A DNA stretch of 55,128 nt from an uncultured Oscillospiraceae bacterium (GTDB lineage: Bacteria; Bacillota; Clostridia; Oscillospirales; Oscillospiraceae): NCBI GenBank assembly GCA_944385435.1, contig CALWXG010000010.1:1-55128 (forward strand), written 5' to 3'. A model generated the notes under the pieces. It did no database searches, was not told where the DNA came from, and worked only from the letters and a program-made list of their open reading frames with translations. The position numbers and the translations under genes are program-made. Numbering within the stretch: the first letter of the stretch is position 1; every line of letters starts with the position of its first letter. Below are positions 7,883 to 16,723 of this stretch, in pieces.

Positions 7883-9400
7883 TCAGTTCCGGCTGGCAGG
7901 GATCAGCAGCAGCGTCCCCTGGCTCACCGGCCCGCCGTCCAGTTCGTTGGCCGCCTGGATATCATGGATGGTGGAGCCACAGGATTTGGCCACCTCCCAA
8001 AGGCTCTCCCCCTCCCCCACCATCCGGACAATCAGGGACGGCCGGGGCGTCTGGGCGGCCGGAACCGCCCCCGGTTTCAGGCTGAGCACGCAGGGCGTGC
8101 GCTCCGTCTTCACAGTCACCCAGCGGAACAGCACGTCGCACCGCACCTCCAGCCCGCCGGTCACAGGGACTGCGGTGCTCTCCCCTCTGGGGATACAGGT
8201 GCACCGGCACTGCGTTTTCTCCGGCACCGGGATCTCGCACTGTACCGGCAGTGTATAGCCCACCGCGCACAGCGCACTGTCCTCCGTCAGATAGAGGACC
8301 TCGGCGCGGATCCGGGCCGTGCAGCACAGCCGTCCCTCTTCCTGTTTGCTCTCCACGCACTCCACAGCCGCCGTGCACATGAGCACCTGCCTGGCGGGAA
8401 TCCCAGACTCGCAGAACTGGCGCGCGGTCTCGGCGCGCTCCGCGTGCTGCGCGGAAACGCACAGGGTACACGGCGCGCGCTCCACATCCAATGGGCAGCC
8501 GGTGCAGTATGCGTCGGCCAGCAGGGTCACCGGCCGGCGAATCCACAGCTCCGCCTGAGCCAGCGCCTCCAGGCTGACCGCCAGTTCCCCCTCCTGCAAA
8601 CTGCAGTGCATCCCGGTAATCAGGACAGTGAGATCCAGATCACACTCGTCCATGGCCTCCTCCAGGTCAAAGATCTGTGAAAACGGCAGGTCAAAACCGG
8701 CCGTCAGCACCGACGCCTCGTTCCGGTACACGGCAGACAGGTGGATTTCCCCTTTGCAGATCAGTTTCTTCCCGATGACCTTGGCCTCCGCGCCGCCCAC
8801 CTGCGCCCGGGCCCACAGCAGCTCCTCCATCACGGGTTTGGACGCAGGCAGATGCAGCACATCTGAGAAGAGGAACGGTTTCTCCAGCACCTGAGAGACC
8901 GCGCAGTCCACGCTCTGGACAAACTGCTTTTCCAGACTCCTGCCCTCGTACCCCTCCGCATCGCAGGTGAGCTGCCGCAGTTCCCGGTCATAGACCCGCA
9001 CCTGGAACATCAGGCTGGCACGCAGCAGCAGTTTGCGGGGATTGATGTCCCTGGCATCCGCGCAGACCACAGAGGCATCCACATGAATCTGACAGGTATC
9101 ATTCAGCTGCGGGCAGTCCTTGACGCATTGAAAGGGGATCTGGGCCTCCATGGTCCTCGGCAAGGCGCCCTCGCCCTCCGGGATGTACAGCACCGTGACG
9201 TGCACGCTGCCCCCCAGACGGAAGGTACCCGCTCCGGCCTCTTTGCTTTTCAGATAGACGCTGCCCTCCGCGCCCACAATCCGGTCCACATCGGGCAGTG
9301 CGTCCGGGACAATACACTCCAACGTTTCCTCCTGCGCCAGCGCGGCATCGAAGATCAGCCGGAATCCCTCCAGGGTCTGACGCTGCAGTTCCAATTCCAT
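7883..9400 (-). CDS. sipL: SpoIVA-interacting coat protein with SPOCS repeats and LysM domain
   Basis: The 505-residue protein has repeated DUF3794 (SPOCS) beta-rich modules through most of its length and a C-terminal LysM domain (about the last 45 residues, with GEGESLWEVAKSCG and GTLLLIPA). This is the architecture of SipL of Clostridioides difficile, which is recruited to the forespore by SpoIVA through its LysM domain and is needed for coat localisation. The start at 9400 (MELELQRQT) follows AAGGAGAGG; an upstream in-frame start at 9433 lacks a ribosome site. Adjacent spoIVA and spoVM and a sigma-E promoter at 9487-9515 support the call. A terminator follows. Confidence 0.88.
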   Translation of the reverse strand: MELELQRQTLEGFRLIFDAALAQEETLECIVPDALPDVDRIVGAEGSVYLKSKEAGAGTFRLGGSVHVTVLYIPEGEGALPRTMEAQIPFQCVKDCPQLNDTCQIHVDASVVCADARDINPRKLLLRASLMFQVRVYDRELRQLTCDAEGYEGRSLEKQFVQSVDCAVSQVLEKPFLFSDVLHLPASKPVMEELLWARAQVGGAEAKVIGKKLICKGEIHLSAVYRNEASVLTAGFDLPFSQIFDLEEAMDECDLDLTVLITGMHCSLQEGELAVSLEALAQAELWIRRPVTLLADAYCTGCPLDVERAPCTLCVSAQHAERAETARQFCESGIPARQVLMCTAAVECVESKQEEGRLCCTARIRAEVLYLTEDSALCAVGYTLPVQCEIPVPEKTQCRCTCIPRGESTAVPVTGGLEVRCDVLFRWVTVKTERTPCVLSLKPGAVPAAQTPRPSLIVRMVGEGESLWEVAKSCGSTIHDIQAANELDGGPVSQGTLLLIPASRN

Positions 9401-9486
9401 AGGTGTCCTCTCCTTGCTCAAATTCTGATGCACATGAGGAGATCCGCCGCGCCGGCGGGCGGCTCCTTCGGTTTGCTGCTAAGACA

Positions 9487-9515
9487 CCTATATGTAAAGC
9501 TCACCGGGATTATGC
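9487..9515 (-). promoter_or_regulatory. Candidate sigma-E promoter of sipL
   Basis: GCATAAT (9509-9515) and CATATAGG (9487-9494) on the minus strand with the canonical 14-nt spacer. The -35 matches six of seven consensus positions; the -10 keeps CATA. The start would give a leader of about 80 nt. Confidence 0.6.
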
Positions 9516-9524
9516 CGGAAGCCA

Positions 9525-9596
9525 TCATTCCATGTGCAGGATTTTACGCAGCAGCCCGCACAGCGCCTTTGGAAACTTGACTACCATGATCCGCAT
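9525..9596 (-). CDS. spoVM: SpoVM, 23-residue forespore-membrane curvature-sensing peptide
   Basis: A 23-codon frame (start MRIMVVKFPK, end LLRKILHME) with a strong ribosome site (AGGAAGGAGG, 8-nt spacing). Against the 26-residue Bacillus subtilis SpoVM recalled from memory it keeps K7, P9, K10, L12, G14, R17 and L20, and the amphipathic-helix pattern. Pro9 is known to matter for SpoVM localisation. SpoVM inserts into the convex outer forespore membrane and recruits SpoIVA, encoded two genes downstream. The position after rsgA also agrees with Bacillus, where spoVM lies downstream of the prpC-prkC-rsgA cluster. The gene is far below usual size cut-offs. Its ribosome site is buried in the hairpin at 9604-9653. 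Confidence 0.88.
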   Translation of the reverse strand: MRIMVVKFPKALCGLLRKILHME

Positions 9597-9603
9597 GAAA
9601 ACA

Positions 9604-9653
9604 GCCTCCTTCCTCATAAACCGGATTCTGGTCCAGTCTATGAAGAAGGAGGC
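9604..9653 (-). promoter_or_regulatory. 21-bp hairpin sequestering the spoVM ribosome site
   Basis: On the minus-strand RNA the arms 9653-9633 and 9624-9604 pair over 21 positions (18 Watson-Crick, three G-U) around an 8-nt loop. The 3' arm contains the spoVM Shine-Dalgarno sequence. The hairpin begins 17 nt after the rsgA stop and is followed by TGTTTTC, so it may also terminate rsgA transcripts. The same fold read on the plus strand would have three mismatches, which favours a minus-strand RNA role. A sigma-E-like -10 (CATAGACT, 9642-9635) lies in the 5' arm, which would put the start in the loop; no good -35 is seen. Confidence 0.75.
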
Positions 9654-9669
9654 TTGTCAGGTGACACTT

Positions 9670-10557
9670 TTATCGCTTGGTGTTGTTCTCCCAGCTCTTG
9701 TGCGTCAGGGCCTGCTCATACAGACGCACATAACTGTGGTACCGGCTGGGGGCAATCCGACCCTGCTTCACCGCATCCCGGACCGCGCAGCCCTTCTCCT
9801 TGTAATGGGCACAGCCGGCAAACCGGCACTGGTCCTCATAGGGGAGGAACTCCCGGAACACCCTGGCCAGCTCCTCTTTGGGGACCTGCTCCATCTCCTC
9901 CGCATCCAGGGAGGAGAAGCCGGGCGTATCCGCCACCAGCCCGCCGCAGACCCGGAAGAGCTCCACATGGCGGGTGGTATGTCTGCCCCGCCCCAGCTTC
10001 TCGCTGACCTCGCCCACCTGCAGGCGGAAGCCCGGATGAAGCGCATTGAGAATACTGGACTTGCCGACGCCGGAATTTCCTGTGAAGGCAGATACCTTGC
10101 CAGCCAGCACAGCAGCCAGTTTTTCCATGCCTTCCCCAGTCTCCGCGCTGACCTGGAGTGTCTGGAAGCCCGCCTGATCGTAAACCGCGGCCAGCTCATC
10201 CATGCGGCACAGGTCGCATTTGTTGAAGCAGACAATGGGCACGCAGTTCTTCCATTCCGCCATGGCGATCATCCGGTCGATGAGGTAGGGATCCGTCACC
10301 GGAATGGCGCCGGAGGCCACGATGATCATCTGCTGGATATTGGCGGCCATGGGCCGCTGGAATTCATTGATCCTGGGCAATACCGCATCCACCCGGCCGG
10401 TACCGTCCTGCTGGCAGGTGATCTCTACCCGGTCTCCCACCAGCGGGGTAATTCTCTCGTGGCGCAGCTTTCCGCGGCCGCGGCAGGCGATGATCTCATC
10501 CCCTGCCGTGTGCACATAGTAGAAGCCGCTCAGCGCCTTGACAATGACACCGGTCAT
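9670..10557 (-). CDS. rsgA: Ribosome small-subunit-dependent GTPase
   Basis: RsgA (YloQ/CpgA) is a circularly permuted GTPase that assists late 30S maturation. The 295-residue product has an N-terminal OB-fold and permuted G motifs: FNKCD (G4) before the P-loop GNSGVGKSS and switch DTPG. The C-terminal zinc-binding region is CRFAGCAHYKEKGC. The start ATG at 10557 is separated by a single base from the prkC stop (TGATATG), indicating coupling; upstream extension lies inside prkC. Neighbours prpC and prkC are the usual ones. Confidence 0.96.
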   Translation of the reverse strand: MTGVIVKALSGFYYVHTAGDEIIACRGRGKLRHERITPLVGDRVEITCQQDGTGRVDAVLPRINEFQRPMAANIQQMIIVASGAIPVTDPYLIDRMIAMAEWKNCVPIVCFNKCDLCRMDELAAVYDQAGFQTLQVSAETGEGMEKLAAVLAGKVSAFTGNSGVGKSSILNALHPGFRLQVGEVSEKLGRGRHTTRHVELFRVCGGLVADTPGFSSLDAEEMEQVPKEELARVFREFLPYEDQCRFAGCAHYKEKGCAVRDAVKQGRIAPSRYHSYVRLYEQALTHKSWENNTKR

Positions 10558-10558
10558 A

Positions 10559-12643
10559 TCAGTTGAAGGTGATGGGGTAACTCTCAACCAGGGAGTTGTT
10601 GATATAGATACTGACGGTCTGCGTACCGGAACCGGTCACATGGCGGGAAATGTACTGCACCTCAGAGCAGTCCACCATATTGTCAAATATCTGGCGACCT
10701 CCCACCAGGATCCGGACCGACACCATTCCGCTGTAATCGCTGAGATTCACCGTCACTTCTTTCGTGCCCACCGGCACGTTCACATCCTGGGTGGGAATGA
10801 CTATGGGGTCGCTGGGCTCTTCGGTGGGTTCCACAGAGGGCTCCGGCGCAGGTCCGTCGCTGATCTGGAAATTGATCACCGTGCCCTTCTCCACCTGGGT
10901 GCCCTGATCCACGCTCTGCCATATCACCGTATCCTTTGGGTACTCGTCGTTGTAGAAGGGGGAGACGGTTCCCACCGTGAGCCCAAGGCTGTTCATCTGA
11001 TCCCGCACCTGTTCAATGTCCAGGCCCACAAAGCGCGGGACTGTGACCGGGGGCTCCTCCTCCGGGCCATCGCTGATGACGATGGTCACGGTATCGCCCC
11101 GGTTCAGCTTGGTGTTGGGCTCCGGGGTGCAATCAATCACATAGCCCTCGGAAATCGTGGAGTTTTCCCGCTCCTGCCTCACGTACAGGTCCATGTTCTG
11201 CAGCTGATCGATCACCGTGGTGGCCAGCTGGCCCTCCACCTCGGGCATGTAAATGCCCTCTTCACCGCCGCTGATGGTGACTGTGATCACCTTGTTGCCT
11301 CCTCGGATCATCTCGCCGGCCGCCGGAGTCTGGTCGCAGATCTCCCCCTCGGGATACTCACTGAACATCGTGGCGCCGATCTCCACCGTGAATTCGCCCT
11401 GGATGGTCGGGTCTGCCTGCAGTTCCTCCATGGTATAGCCCAGCAGGCTGGGCACAGACAGCCCCTGGGGCTGATTGTGTGCCTCCTGGGAAAACAGGGT
11501 ATAGGCAAAATAGATGATGCCGCCCACAAAGAGCAGGATGACCACCACGGCGATCAGTCCCACAGGGACACCCCGGCGCTTTCTGCGTGGCTCTTCCATT
11601 TCTTCCTGCTCCGGTTCCCGCACCCTGCGCCGGCGCTCCGGCTGCTCGATACGCGTTTCCTGCTGTTCCCGGTGCCTGGGTCTGGGCTCCGGCTCCTTTC
11701 CAACCGACTTCTCTCCGGAGGTGAGGTCAGACAGGGAGACCACCACCGTGGGCTCCTCCACCTCCTCCTCATCCTCCTGCATGCCGTCAGTCCGGTCGGA
11801 GCAGGCTGCGTCCGGATTTTTCCGGAACTCCCGCAAATCCGCCAGCATCTCCTCCGCGGAGGCGTAGCGCTGGTCCGGATCGGGGGCCATGGCCTTCATG
11901 GTGATGGCTTCCAGCATCGGCGGGATCTCCGGATTCAGCTCCCGGGGGGAGATGGGAATGGAGTTGATGTGCTGAATGGCCACAAATACCGGGGTCTCGC
12001 CCTCAAAGGGCAGCCGGCCCGTGAGCATCTCATACAGCACCACACCGGCGGAATAGAGGTCGGAGCGCCCGTCCACCTGACTTCCCTTCGCCTGTTCCGG
12101 AGAGATGTAGTGGACCGACCCCAGCGCCTCCTGGGTCAGGGTGGCCTGGGCCGCGCTGGTCAGCCGGGCGATCCCGAAATCCGCCACCTTGATGCTGCCG
12201 TCCCGGAGCACCAGGATGTTCTGGGGTTTGATGTCCCGATGGACAATTCCCCTGCCGTGGGCATGGCCCAGGGCGCGGAGAATCTGAGTGATAAAGTGGA
12301 TGGCCTCCCGCCAGTTCAGGGGAGTTCCCCGCTTCTGCATATACTGCTTCAGCGTCATGCCGTCAATCAGTTCCATGACGATGTAATCCAGCCCGTCGGA
12401 GTGGCTGACGTCATAGACCGATACGATGTTGACATGGGAGAGCATGGCGACAGCCTGGGATTCGTCGTGGAACCGGCGGCGGAATTCTGCGTCATTGGCC
12501 AGTTCCGGCTTGAGGATTTTCACCGCCACCAGACGGTTGAGGCGGTGGTCCCGGCTCTTGTACACCACGGCCATTCCGCCGATTCCGATGCGCTCCAGAA
12601 TCTCGTACCGATTGTCGAGCATTTTACCTATGTATTGATCCAT
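10559..12643 (-). CDS. prkC: Membrane Ser/Thr protein kinase with three PASTA domains
   Basis: The 694-residue PrkC/Stk1-type kinase senses muropeptides or lipid II through PASTA domains and phosphorylates cell-wall and translation proteins. Residues about 11-270 form the kinase: GIGGMAVVYKS loop, catalytic HRDIKPQN and DFGIA, SPEQAKG. An acidic linker leads to a membrane helix near residues 360-381, then three extracellular PASTA repeats and a C-terminal Ig-like segment ending ESYPITFN. The ATG at 12643 follows GGAGGAC. In B. subtilis the homologue signals germination in response to muropeptides. It lies directly after the cognate phosphatase prpC. Confidence 0.96.
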   Translation of the reverse strand: MDQYIGKMLDNRYEILERIGIGGMAVVYKSRDHRLNRLVAVKILKPELANDAEFRRRFHDESQAVAMLSHVNIVSVYDVSHSDGLDYIVMELIDGMTLKQYMQKRGTPLNWREAIHFITQILRALGHAHGRGIVHRDIKPQNILVLRDGSIKVADFGIARLTSAAQATLTQEALGSVHYISPEQAKGSQVDGRSDLYSAGVVLYEMLTGRLPFEGETPVFVAIQHINSIPISPRELNPEIPPMLEAITMKAMAPDPDQRYASAEEMLADLREFRKNPDAACSDRTDGMQEDEEEVEEPTVVVSLSDLTSGEKSVGKEPEPRPRHREQQETRIEQPERRRRVREPEQEEMEEPRRKRRGVPVGLIAVVVILLFVGGIIYFAYTLFSQEAHNQPQGLSVPSLLGYTMEELQADPTIQGEFTVEIGATMFSEYPEGEICDQTPAAGEMIRGGNKVITVTISGGEEGIYMPEVEGQLATTVIDQLQNMDLYVRQERENSTISEGYVIDCTPEPNTKLNRGDTVTIVISDGPEEEPPVTVPRFVGLDIEQVRDQMNSLGLTVGTVSPFYNDEYPKDTVIWQSVDQGTQVEKGTVINFQISDGPAPEPSVEPTEEPSDPIVIPTQDVNVPVGTKEVTVNLSDYSGMVSVRILVGGRQIFDNMVDCSEVQYISRHVTGSGTQTVSIYINNSLVESYPITFN

Positions 12644-12660
12644 GGTAAAGTCCTCCTCGT

Positions 12661-13395
12661 TTACAGCTGTGCCATGACAATTGTCACGTTGTCCGGAGCT
12701 CCCAGCTCCAGGGTGCGCGCCATCAGGTGCCTGCAGCACGTCTCCGGCTCACCCTCACGGCAGGCCTCCAGAAGCTCTTCGTCGGGAATCAGATTGGTCA
12801 GTCCGTCCGAGCAGAGCACCAGGCGGTCTCCCGGGCCCGCCGGGACGCAGAACACATCTGCCTGCACCTCCGGGTCCACCCCCAGCGCCCGGGTAATCAG
12901 GTTCTTCTTGGGATGCACCCGGGCCTGTTCGGCAGTCAGCTCCCCCCGGCTTACCAGCAGCTGAACCAGGGAGTGATCCCGGGTGATCTGATGGATTTCC
13001 CCGTTCCGGATCAGATAGGCACGGCTGTCTCCCACATTGACCACAAACAGCTTCTCCGGGAGCACCAGGGCCCCCACCAGGGTGGTGCCCATCCCGGCAT
13101 ATTCCGGGTTGGACTGGGAGAGCTCGAAGACCACCTGATTGGCCTTTTTGCAGGCGGCGACGGCCAGACGCTCCCAGGCCCCGTCGCTCTCCGGGAGCTC
13201 CTCCCGGCAGGCGTCCTCCGCCGCGGCGGCAAAGGATTCCACTGCCACAGCGCTGGCCACGTTCCCTGCCTGGGCCCCGCCCATGCCGTCACAGACCACC
13301 GCTACCGCCATCCGGTCGTCCGGCACGCGGATGGCATAGCTGTCCTGATTGTCTCTGCGGACCGAGCCGGTATCTGTCAATCCAAAAAAGTTCAT
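12661..13395 (-). CDS. prpC: PP2C-type protein phosphatase, partner of PrkC
   Basis: A 244-residue PPM-family Ser/Thr phosphatase that reverses PrkC phosphorylation. Metal-binding motifs are complete: RRDNQDSY, VCDGMGG, NVGDSRAYL, CSDGLTN and the C-terminal PDNVTIV. The ATG at 13395 overlaps the rlmN stop by 4 nt (ATGA), so translation is coupled. The prkC start lies 17 nt after its stop. Confidence 0.96.
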   Translation of the reverse strand: MNFFGLTDTGSVRRDNQDSYAIRVPDDRMAVAVVCDGMGGAQAGNVASAVAVESFAAAAEDACREELPESDGAWERLAVAACKKANQVVFELSQSNPEYAGMGTTLVGALVLPEKLFVVNVGDSRAYLIRNGEIHQITRDHSLVQLLVSRGELTAEQARVHPKKNLITRALGVDPEVQADVFCVPAGPGDRLVLCSDGLTNLIPDEELLEACREGEPETCCRHLMARTLELGAPDNVTIVMAQL

Positions 13396-14444
13396 GGCGT
13401 TGTGTCCTTTCCAGGGCAGAGCATGCCTTCTTTCATCTGTTTGCGGCGAAGCTGGCCGCAGGATGCGTCAATATCACTGCCCAATTTGCGCCGGACGGTG
13501 GCGGTGACCCCGTGTCCCTCCAGCCTCTGCTGGAACTGCCGCACCCGGCGGCTCGGTTTCAGGGGTGACTCCTCCACATCGTTCAGCGGAATTAAATTCA
13601 CATGGGCCGACTGCCCGTTCAGCAAGTCAGCCAGCAGATCGGCCTGACGGTCGCTGTCATTGACCCCGTCGATCATGGCGTATTCATAGGAAATCCGCCT
13701 GCCGGTGCGCTCAAAATACCTCCGGCAGCTCCTCATCAGCCGATCCACTCCCACGGCACGGTTCACCGGCATCAGCCTGGATCTGGTTTCGTCATCCGGG
13801 GCATGCAGGGATACGCTCAAGGTTAATTGTAACTCCAAATCGGCCAATTTGTCAATTTTGTTTATCAAACCGCAGGTGGACAGGGAGATGTGGCGCATTC
13901 CGATGTTCAGCCCGTCAGGATGGTTGACCAGTTCCAGAAAACGCAGCACATTCTCGAAGTTGTCCAGCGGTTCCCCGATCCCCATCATGACGATGTTGGA
14001 AATGTGGGCGCCGCTGTCCTTCTGGGCAAAGATCACCTGATCCAGAATTTCAGACGGCTCCAGATTCCGCACCTTTCCGCCCAGCGTGGAGGCGCAGAAC
14101 ACACAGCCCATGTTGCAGCCCGCCTGGCAGGAGACGCACAGGGTATTCCCGTGATGATAGCGCATGAGTACGCTCTCAATGCAGTTTCCGTCCCAGAGCC
14201 GCCACAGGTACTTGATGGTCCCGTCCAGGGCGGACTCCTGCCTGCGCACCACCTCCGGCACGGTGAGCCGGCACATCTGCGCCAGCTGCTGCTGCAGGGC
14301 CTTGGGCAGATTGCTCATCTCGGAGAAGGACTGTGCGCCCCGGTGCAGCCATTGAAAGACCTGCTTGGCCCGGAACCCAGGCTGACCCAGCTCTTTGAAA
14401 AAGGAGGTCATTTCCTCCTGCGTCATGGATTTCAGATCCACCAT
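13392..14444 (-). CDS. rlmN: 23S rRNA (A2503-C2)/tRNA methyltransferase, radical SAM
   Basis: RlmN methylates C2 of A2503 in 23S rRNA and A37 of some tRNAs. The 350-residue product carries the radical-SAM cluster motif CxxxCxxC in CQAGCNMGCVFC, the MGIGEPL segment, and the C-terminal catalytic cysteine in ASCGQL. The start at 14444 has GGAGTGA upstream, just past the rsmB stop. The gene is in the conserved def-fmt-rsmB-rlmN-prpC run. Confidence 0.96.
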   Translation of the reverse strand: MVDLKSMTQEEMTSFFKELGQPGFRAKQVFQWLHRGAQSFSEMSNLPKALQQQLAQMCRLTVPEVVRRQESALDGTIKYLWRLWDGNCIESVLMRYHHGNTLCVSCQAGCNMGCVFCASTLGGKVRNLEPSEILDQVIFAQKDSGAHISNIVMMGIGEPLDNFENVLRFLELVNHPDGLNIGMRHISLSTCGLINKIDKLADLELQLTLSVSLHAPDDETRSRLMPVNRAVGVDRLMRSCRRYFERTGRRISYEYAMIDGVNDSDRQADLLADLLNGQSAHVNLIPLNDVEESPLKPSRRVRQFQQRLEGHGVTATVRRKLGSDIDASCGQLRRKQMKEGMLCPGKDTTP

Positions 14445-14453
14445 CCGGCACTG

Positions 14454-15782
14454 TCACTCCTTCCTGCGCAGTTTCGCGACAAAAAATCCGTCCGTATCGT
14501 GAATGTGAGGCCAGAAGGTGGTCATGCCCGGTTCCTGCCGGCCCCAGCGGGGCAGGCAGAAGGCCTCCAGCTCATAGTCCGGACGGCTGGCCAGGAATCC
14601 GGCCACCACGTCCTCATTCTCCCGCTGCAGCAGCGTGCAGGTGGAGTAGAGCAGCACGCCGCCCCTTCTGACATAATTTGCATTGCAGGCGAGAATCCCC
14701 TGCTGAATTTCAGGCAGCCGCTCCAGGGCAGCCGGGTCCTTGTACCGGATGTCCGGTTTTTTCCGGATGATGCCCAGCCCGGAACAGGGCACGTCGGCCA
14801 GCACCGCATCAAAGCGGTCCAGCCAGTCCTCCCGCAGCTTCGAGCCGTCCTGAAGGGTGGGCCGGAGGACGTCCAGGCCCAGTCGGGCCCTCCCTGCCTC
14901 CAGCAGTTTTATCTTATGGGGATGGATGTCGCAGCATACCACTTCCCCGCGGTTCTCCAGATCCATGGCGGCGGCAAAGGACTTCCCGCCCGGCGCCGCG
15001 CAGCAGTCCAGCACCCGCTGGCCGGGCTGCAGGCCGGCCGCCGTCACGGCCAGGCGCGCCGCGCAGTCCTGAATGTAAAACAGGCCGTCCCGGAACGCCG
15101 GCAGCAGTTCCAGATTCCCGGTGTCCCGCAGCAGCAGGCAGCCGGGCATCCAGGGATGCGGCTGAACGGACACCCCCGCCCCGCTGAGCTGTGCCGCCAG
15201 GTCCTCCGGCGAGACGCGCAGGACATTGACCTGGGCTGTGACTGGGGTCAGGCCATTGTCCGCCTCCAGCAGGGCCTGGGCCCCCGCCTCCCCCAGGCGC
15301 TGAACAAAGGCCCGGGTCAGCCATCGGGGATGGCTGGTCCGGAGGGACATCGTCTCCACGGCGTCCTCTCCCTGGGGCAGGGGCAGCGGCATCCGGCGCA
15401 GCATGGCGCGCAGGATGCCATTGACCATGCCGGGGGTCCTGGGATTCCTGCTGTGGGCCCGGGCCAGCTTCACCGCCTCATTCACCGCCGCACTGGGTGG
15501 AATTTTATCCAGAAACAGCAGCTGATAAACGGCGGTCTGCAAAATGCAGTGTATTTTGACCTCCAGGCGGTCCAGGCCCATGGTGCAGAACTGCCCCAGA
15601 TAGTAGTCGATCAGAATCTGGTTCTGCAGCACGCCAAAGCACAGCCTGGTGGCCAGGGCCGCCTCCCGGCTGTCCAGATGATTCTGTCGGAGCAGGTTCT
15701 TCAGATGGCCCTCCGACCACGCCCCCTGCTTCCGGCAGGCCGCCAGCGTGAGGACCGCCGTCTCCCGGGCAGATGCCGCCAT
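14454..15782 (-). CDS. rsmB: 16S rRNA (C967-C5)-methyltransferase
   Basis: A 442-residue Sun/RsmB protein. An N-terminal NusB-like RNA-binding domain (about residues 1-130) precedes a Rossmann methyltransferase with the SAM motif LDCCAAPGGKS and the catalytic cysteines in DVPCSGLG and YSTCTL. The open frame extends into fmt, but ATG 15782 is chosen: a GGGAGGG ribosome site precedes it and the product has the usual length. It starts 20 nt after the fmt stop. Confidence 0.95.
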   Translation of the reverse strand: MAASARETAVLTLAACRKQGAWSEGHLKNLLRQNHLDSREAALATRLCFGVLQNQILIDYYLGQFCTMGLDRLEVKIHCILQTAVYQLLFLDKIPPSAAVNEAVKLARAHSRNPRTPGMVNGILRAMLRRMPLPLPQGEDAVETMSLRTSHPRWLTRAFVQRLGEAGAQALLEADNGLTPVTAQVNVLRVSPEDLAAQLSGAGVSVQPHPWMPGCLLLRDTGNLELLPAFRDGLFYIQDCAARLAVTAAGLQPGQRVLDCCAAPGGKSFAAAMDLENRGEVVCCDIHPHKIKLLEAGRARLGLDVLRPTLQDGSKLREDWLDRFDAVLADVPCSGLGIIRKKPDIRYKDPAALERLPEIQQGILACNANYVRRGGVLLYSTCTLLQRENEDVVAGFLASRPDYELEAFCLPRWGRQEPGMTTFWPHIHDTDGFFVAKLRRKE

Positions 15783-15802
15783 AGGCCTACCGTCCCTCCC
15801 CG

Positions 15803-16723
15803 TCAACGTACCGCGATGGGATGTCCGGCCAGAAAGGCGCTGGCCGCCATCCGCTTTTTCCCGTCCGGCTGAACCTCCAGCAGTTCCAGCACCCGTCCGT
15901 CGCCGCACGCCACCTTCAGGCCCCGCTTGTCCGCCTGTAGTATGCTGCCGGGCGCTTTTCCCGACGTCTCGCCGGTGATGGCGGTGCGCAGCACCTTGCA
16001 CCGGATCCCGTCCAGCTGGGTCACCGCCGAGGGCCAGGGCACCAGGCCCCGGACCTGGTCGTGGATCTGTCGGGCGGTCCGGCTCCAGTCAATGGGCGAC
16101 AGCTCTTTGGACAGCATGGGGGCGTAGCAGGATCCGGCGTCGTCCTGGGGCACGGCGCGGGCTGTGCCGTTCTCCAGGGCAGGCAGGGTGTCCGTGAGCA
16201 GCCTGGCGCCCATCTGAGCCAGACGGTCGTGGAGCTGGGCGGCGTCTTCCGCCAGGTCAATTTCCGTCTCCGCGCTGGCCAGCATGTCTCCCGTGTCCAG
16301 TCCCTCCGCCATATACATCAGCGTGACGCCTGTCCGCTCCTCCCCGTTGAGGATCGCCCAGTTGATGGGCGCGGCGCCCCGGTATTTGGGCAGCAGGGAC
16401 GAGTGGATGTTGACGCATCCCAGCCTGGGCAGCTCCAGAATCTCCCTGGGGAAGATCTTTCCGTAGGCCGCAACCACAATCAGATCCGGCTCCAGCCGGC
16501 GCAGAAGCTCCAGCGCCTCCCCGTCCCGGAGGGTGCGGGGCTGATACACCGGGATTCCGTGTGTGCAGGCGCATTCCTTTACAGGCGTTGGCAGAAGCTT
16601 CATTCCGCGATTTTTCGGCTTGTCCGGCTGGGTGAATACCCCGGCCACCTCATAGCCGGAATCCACCAGCGCCTGCAGCGCAGGCACCGCGAATTCCGGA
16701 GTGCCGAAGAAGACGATTTTCAT
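15803..16723 (-). CDS. fmt: Methionyl-tRNA formyltransferase
   Basis: Formylates initiator Met-tRNA using 10-formyl-THF. The 306-residue product begins MKIVFFGTPEFAVPAL and has the catalytic loop HSSLLPKYRGAAP and EGLDTGD; the C-terminal OB-like tRNA-binding domain follows. The ATG overlaps the stop of def by 4 nt. Def and Fmt perform opposite steps on the N-terminal formyl group and are typically co-encoded. Confidence 0.97.
   Translation of the reverse strand: MKIVFFGTPEFAVPALQALVDSGYEVAGVFTQPDKPKNRGMKLLPTPVKECACTHGIPVYQPRTLRDGEALELLRRLEPDLIVVAAYGKIFPREILELPRLGCVNIHSSLLPKYRGAAPINWAILNGEERTGVTLMYMAEGLDTGDMLASAETEIDLAEDAAQLHDRLAQMGARLLTDTLPALENGTARAVPQDDAGSCYAPMLSKELSPIDWSRTARQIHDQVRGLVPWPSAVTQLDGIRCKVLRTAITGETSGKAPGSILQADKRGLKVACGDGRVLELLEVQPDGKKRMAASAFLAGHPIAVR

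Noticed and set aside
10538-12964. 808-codon plus-strand frame antisense to prkC
   Set aside because: Shadow of the PrkC coding strand; the minus strand has complete kinase and PASTA motifs.
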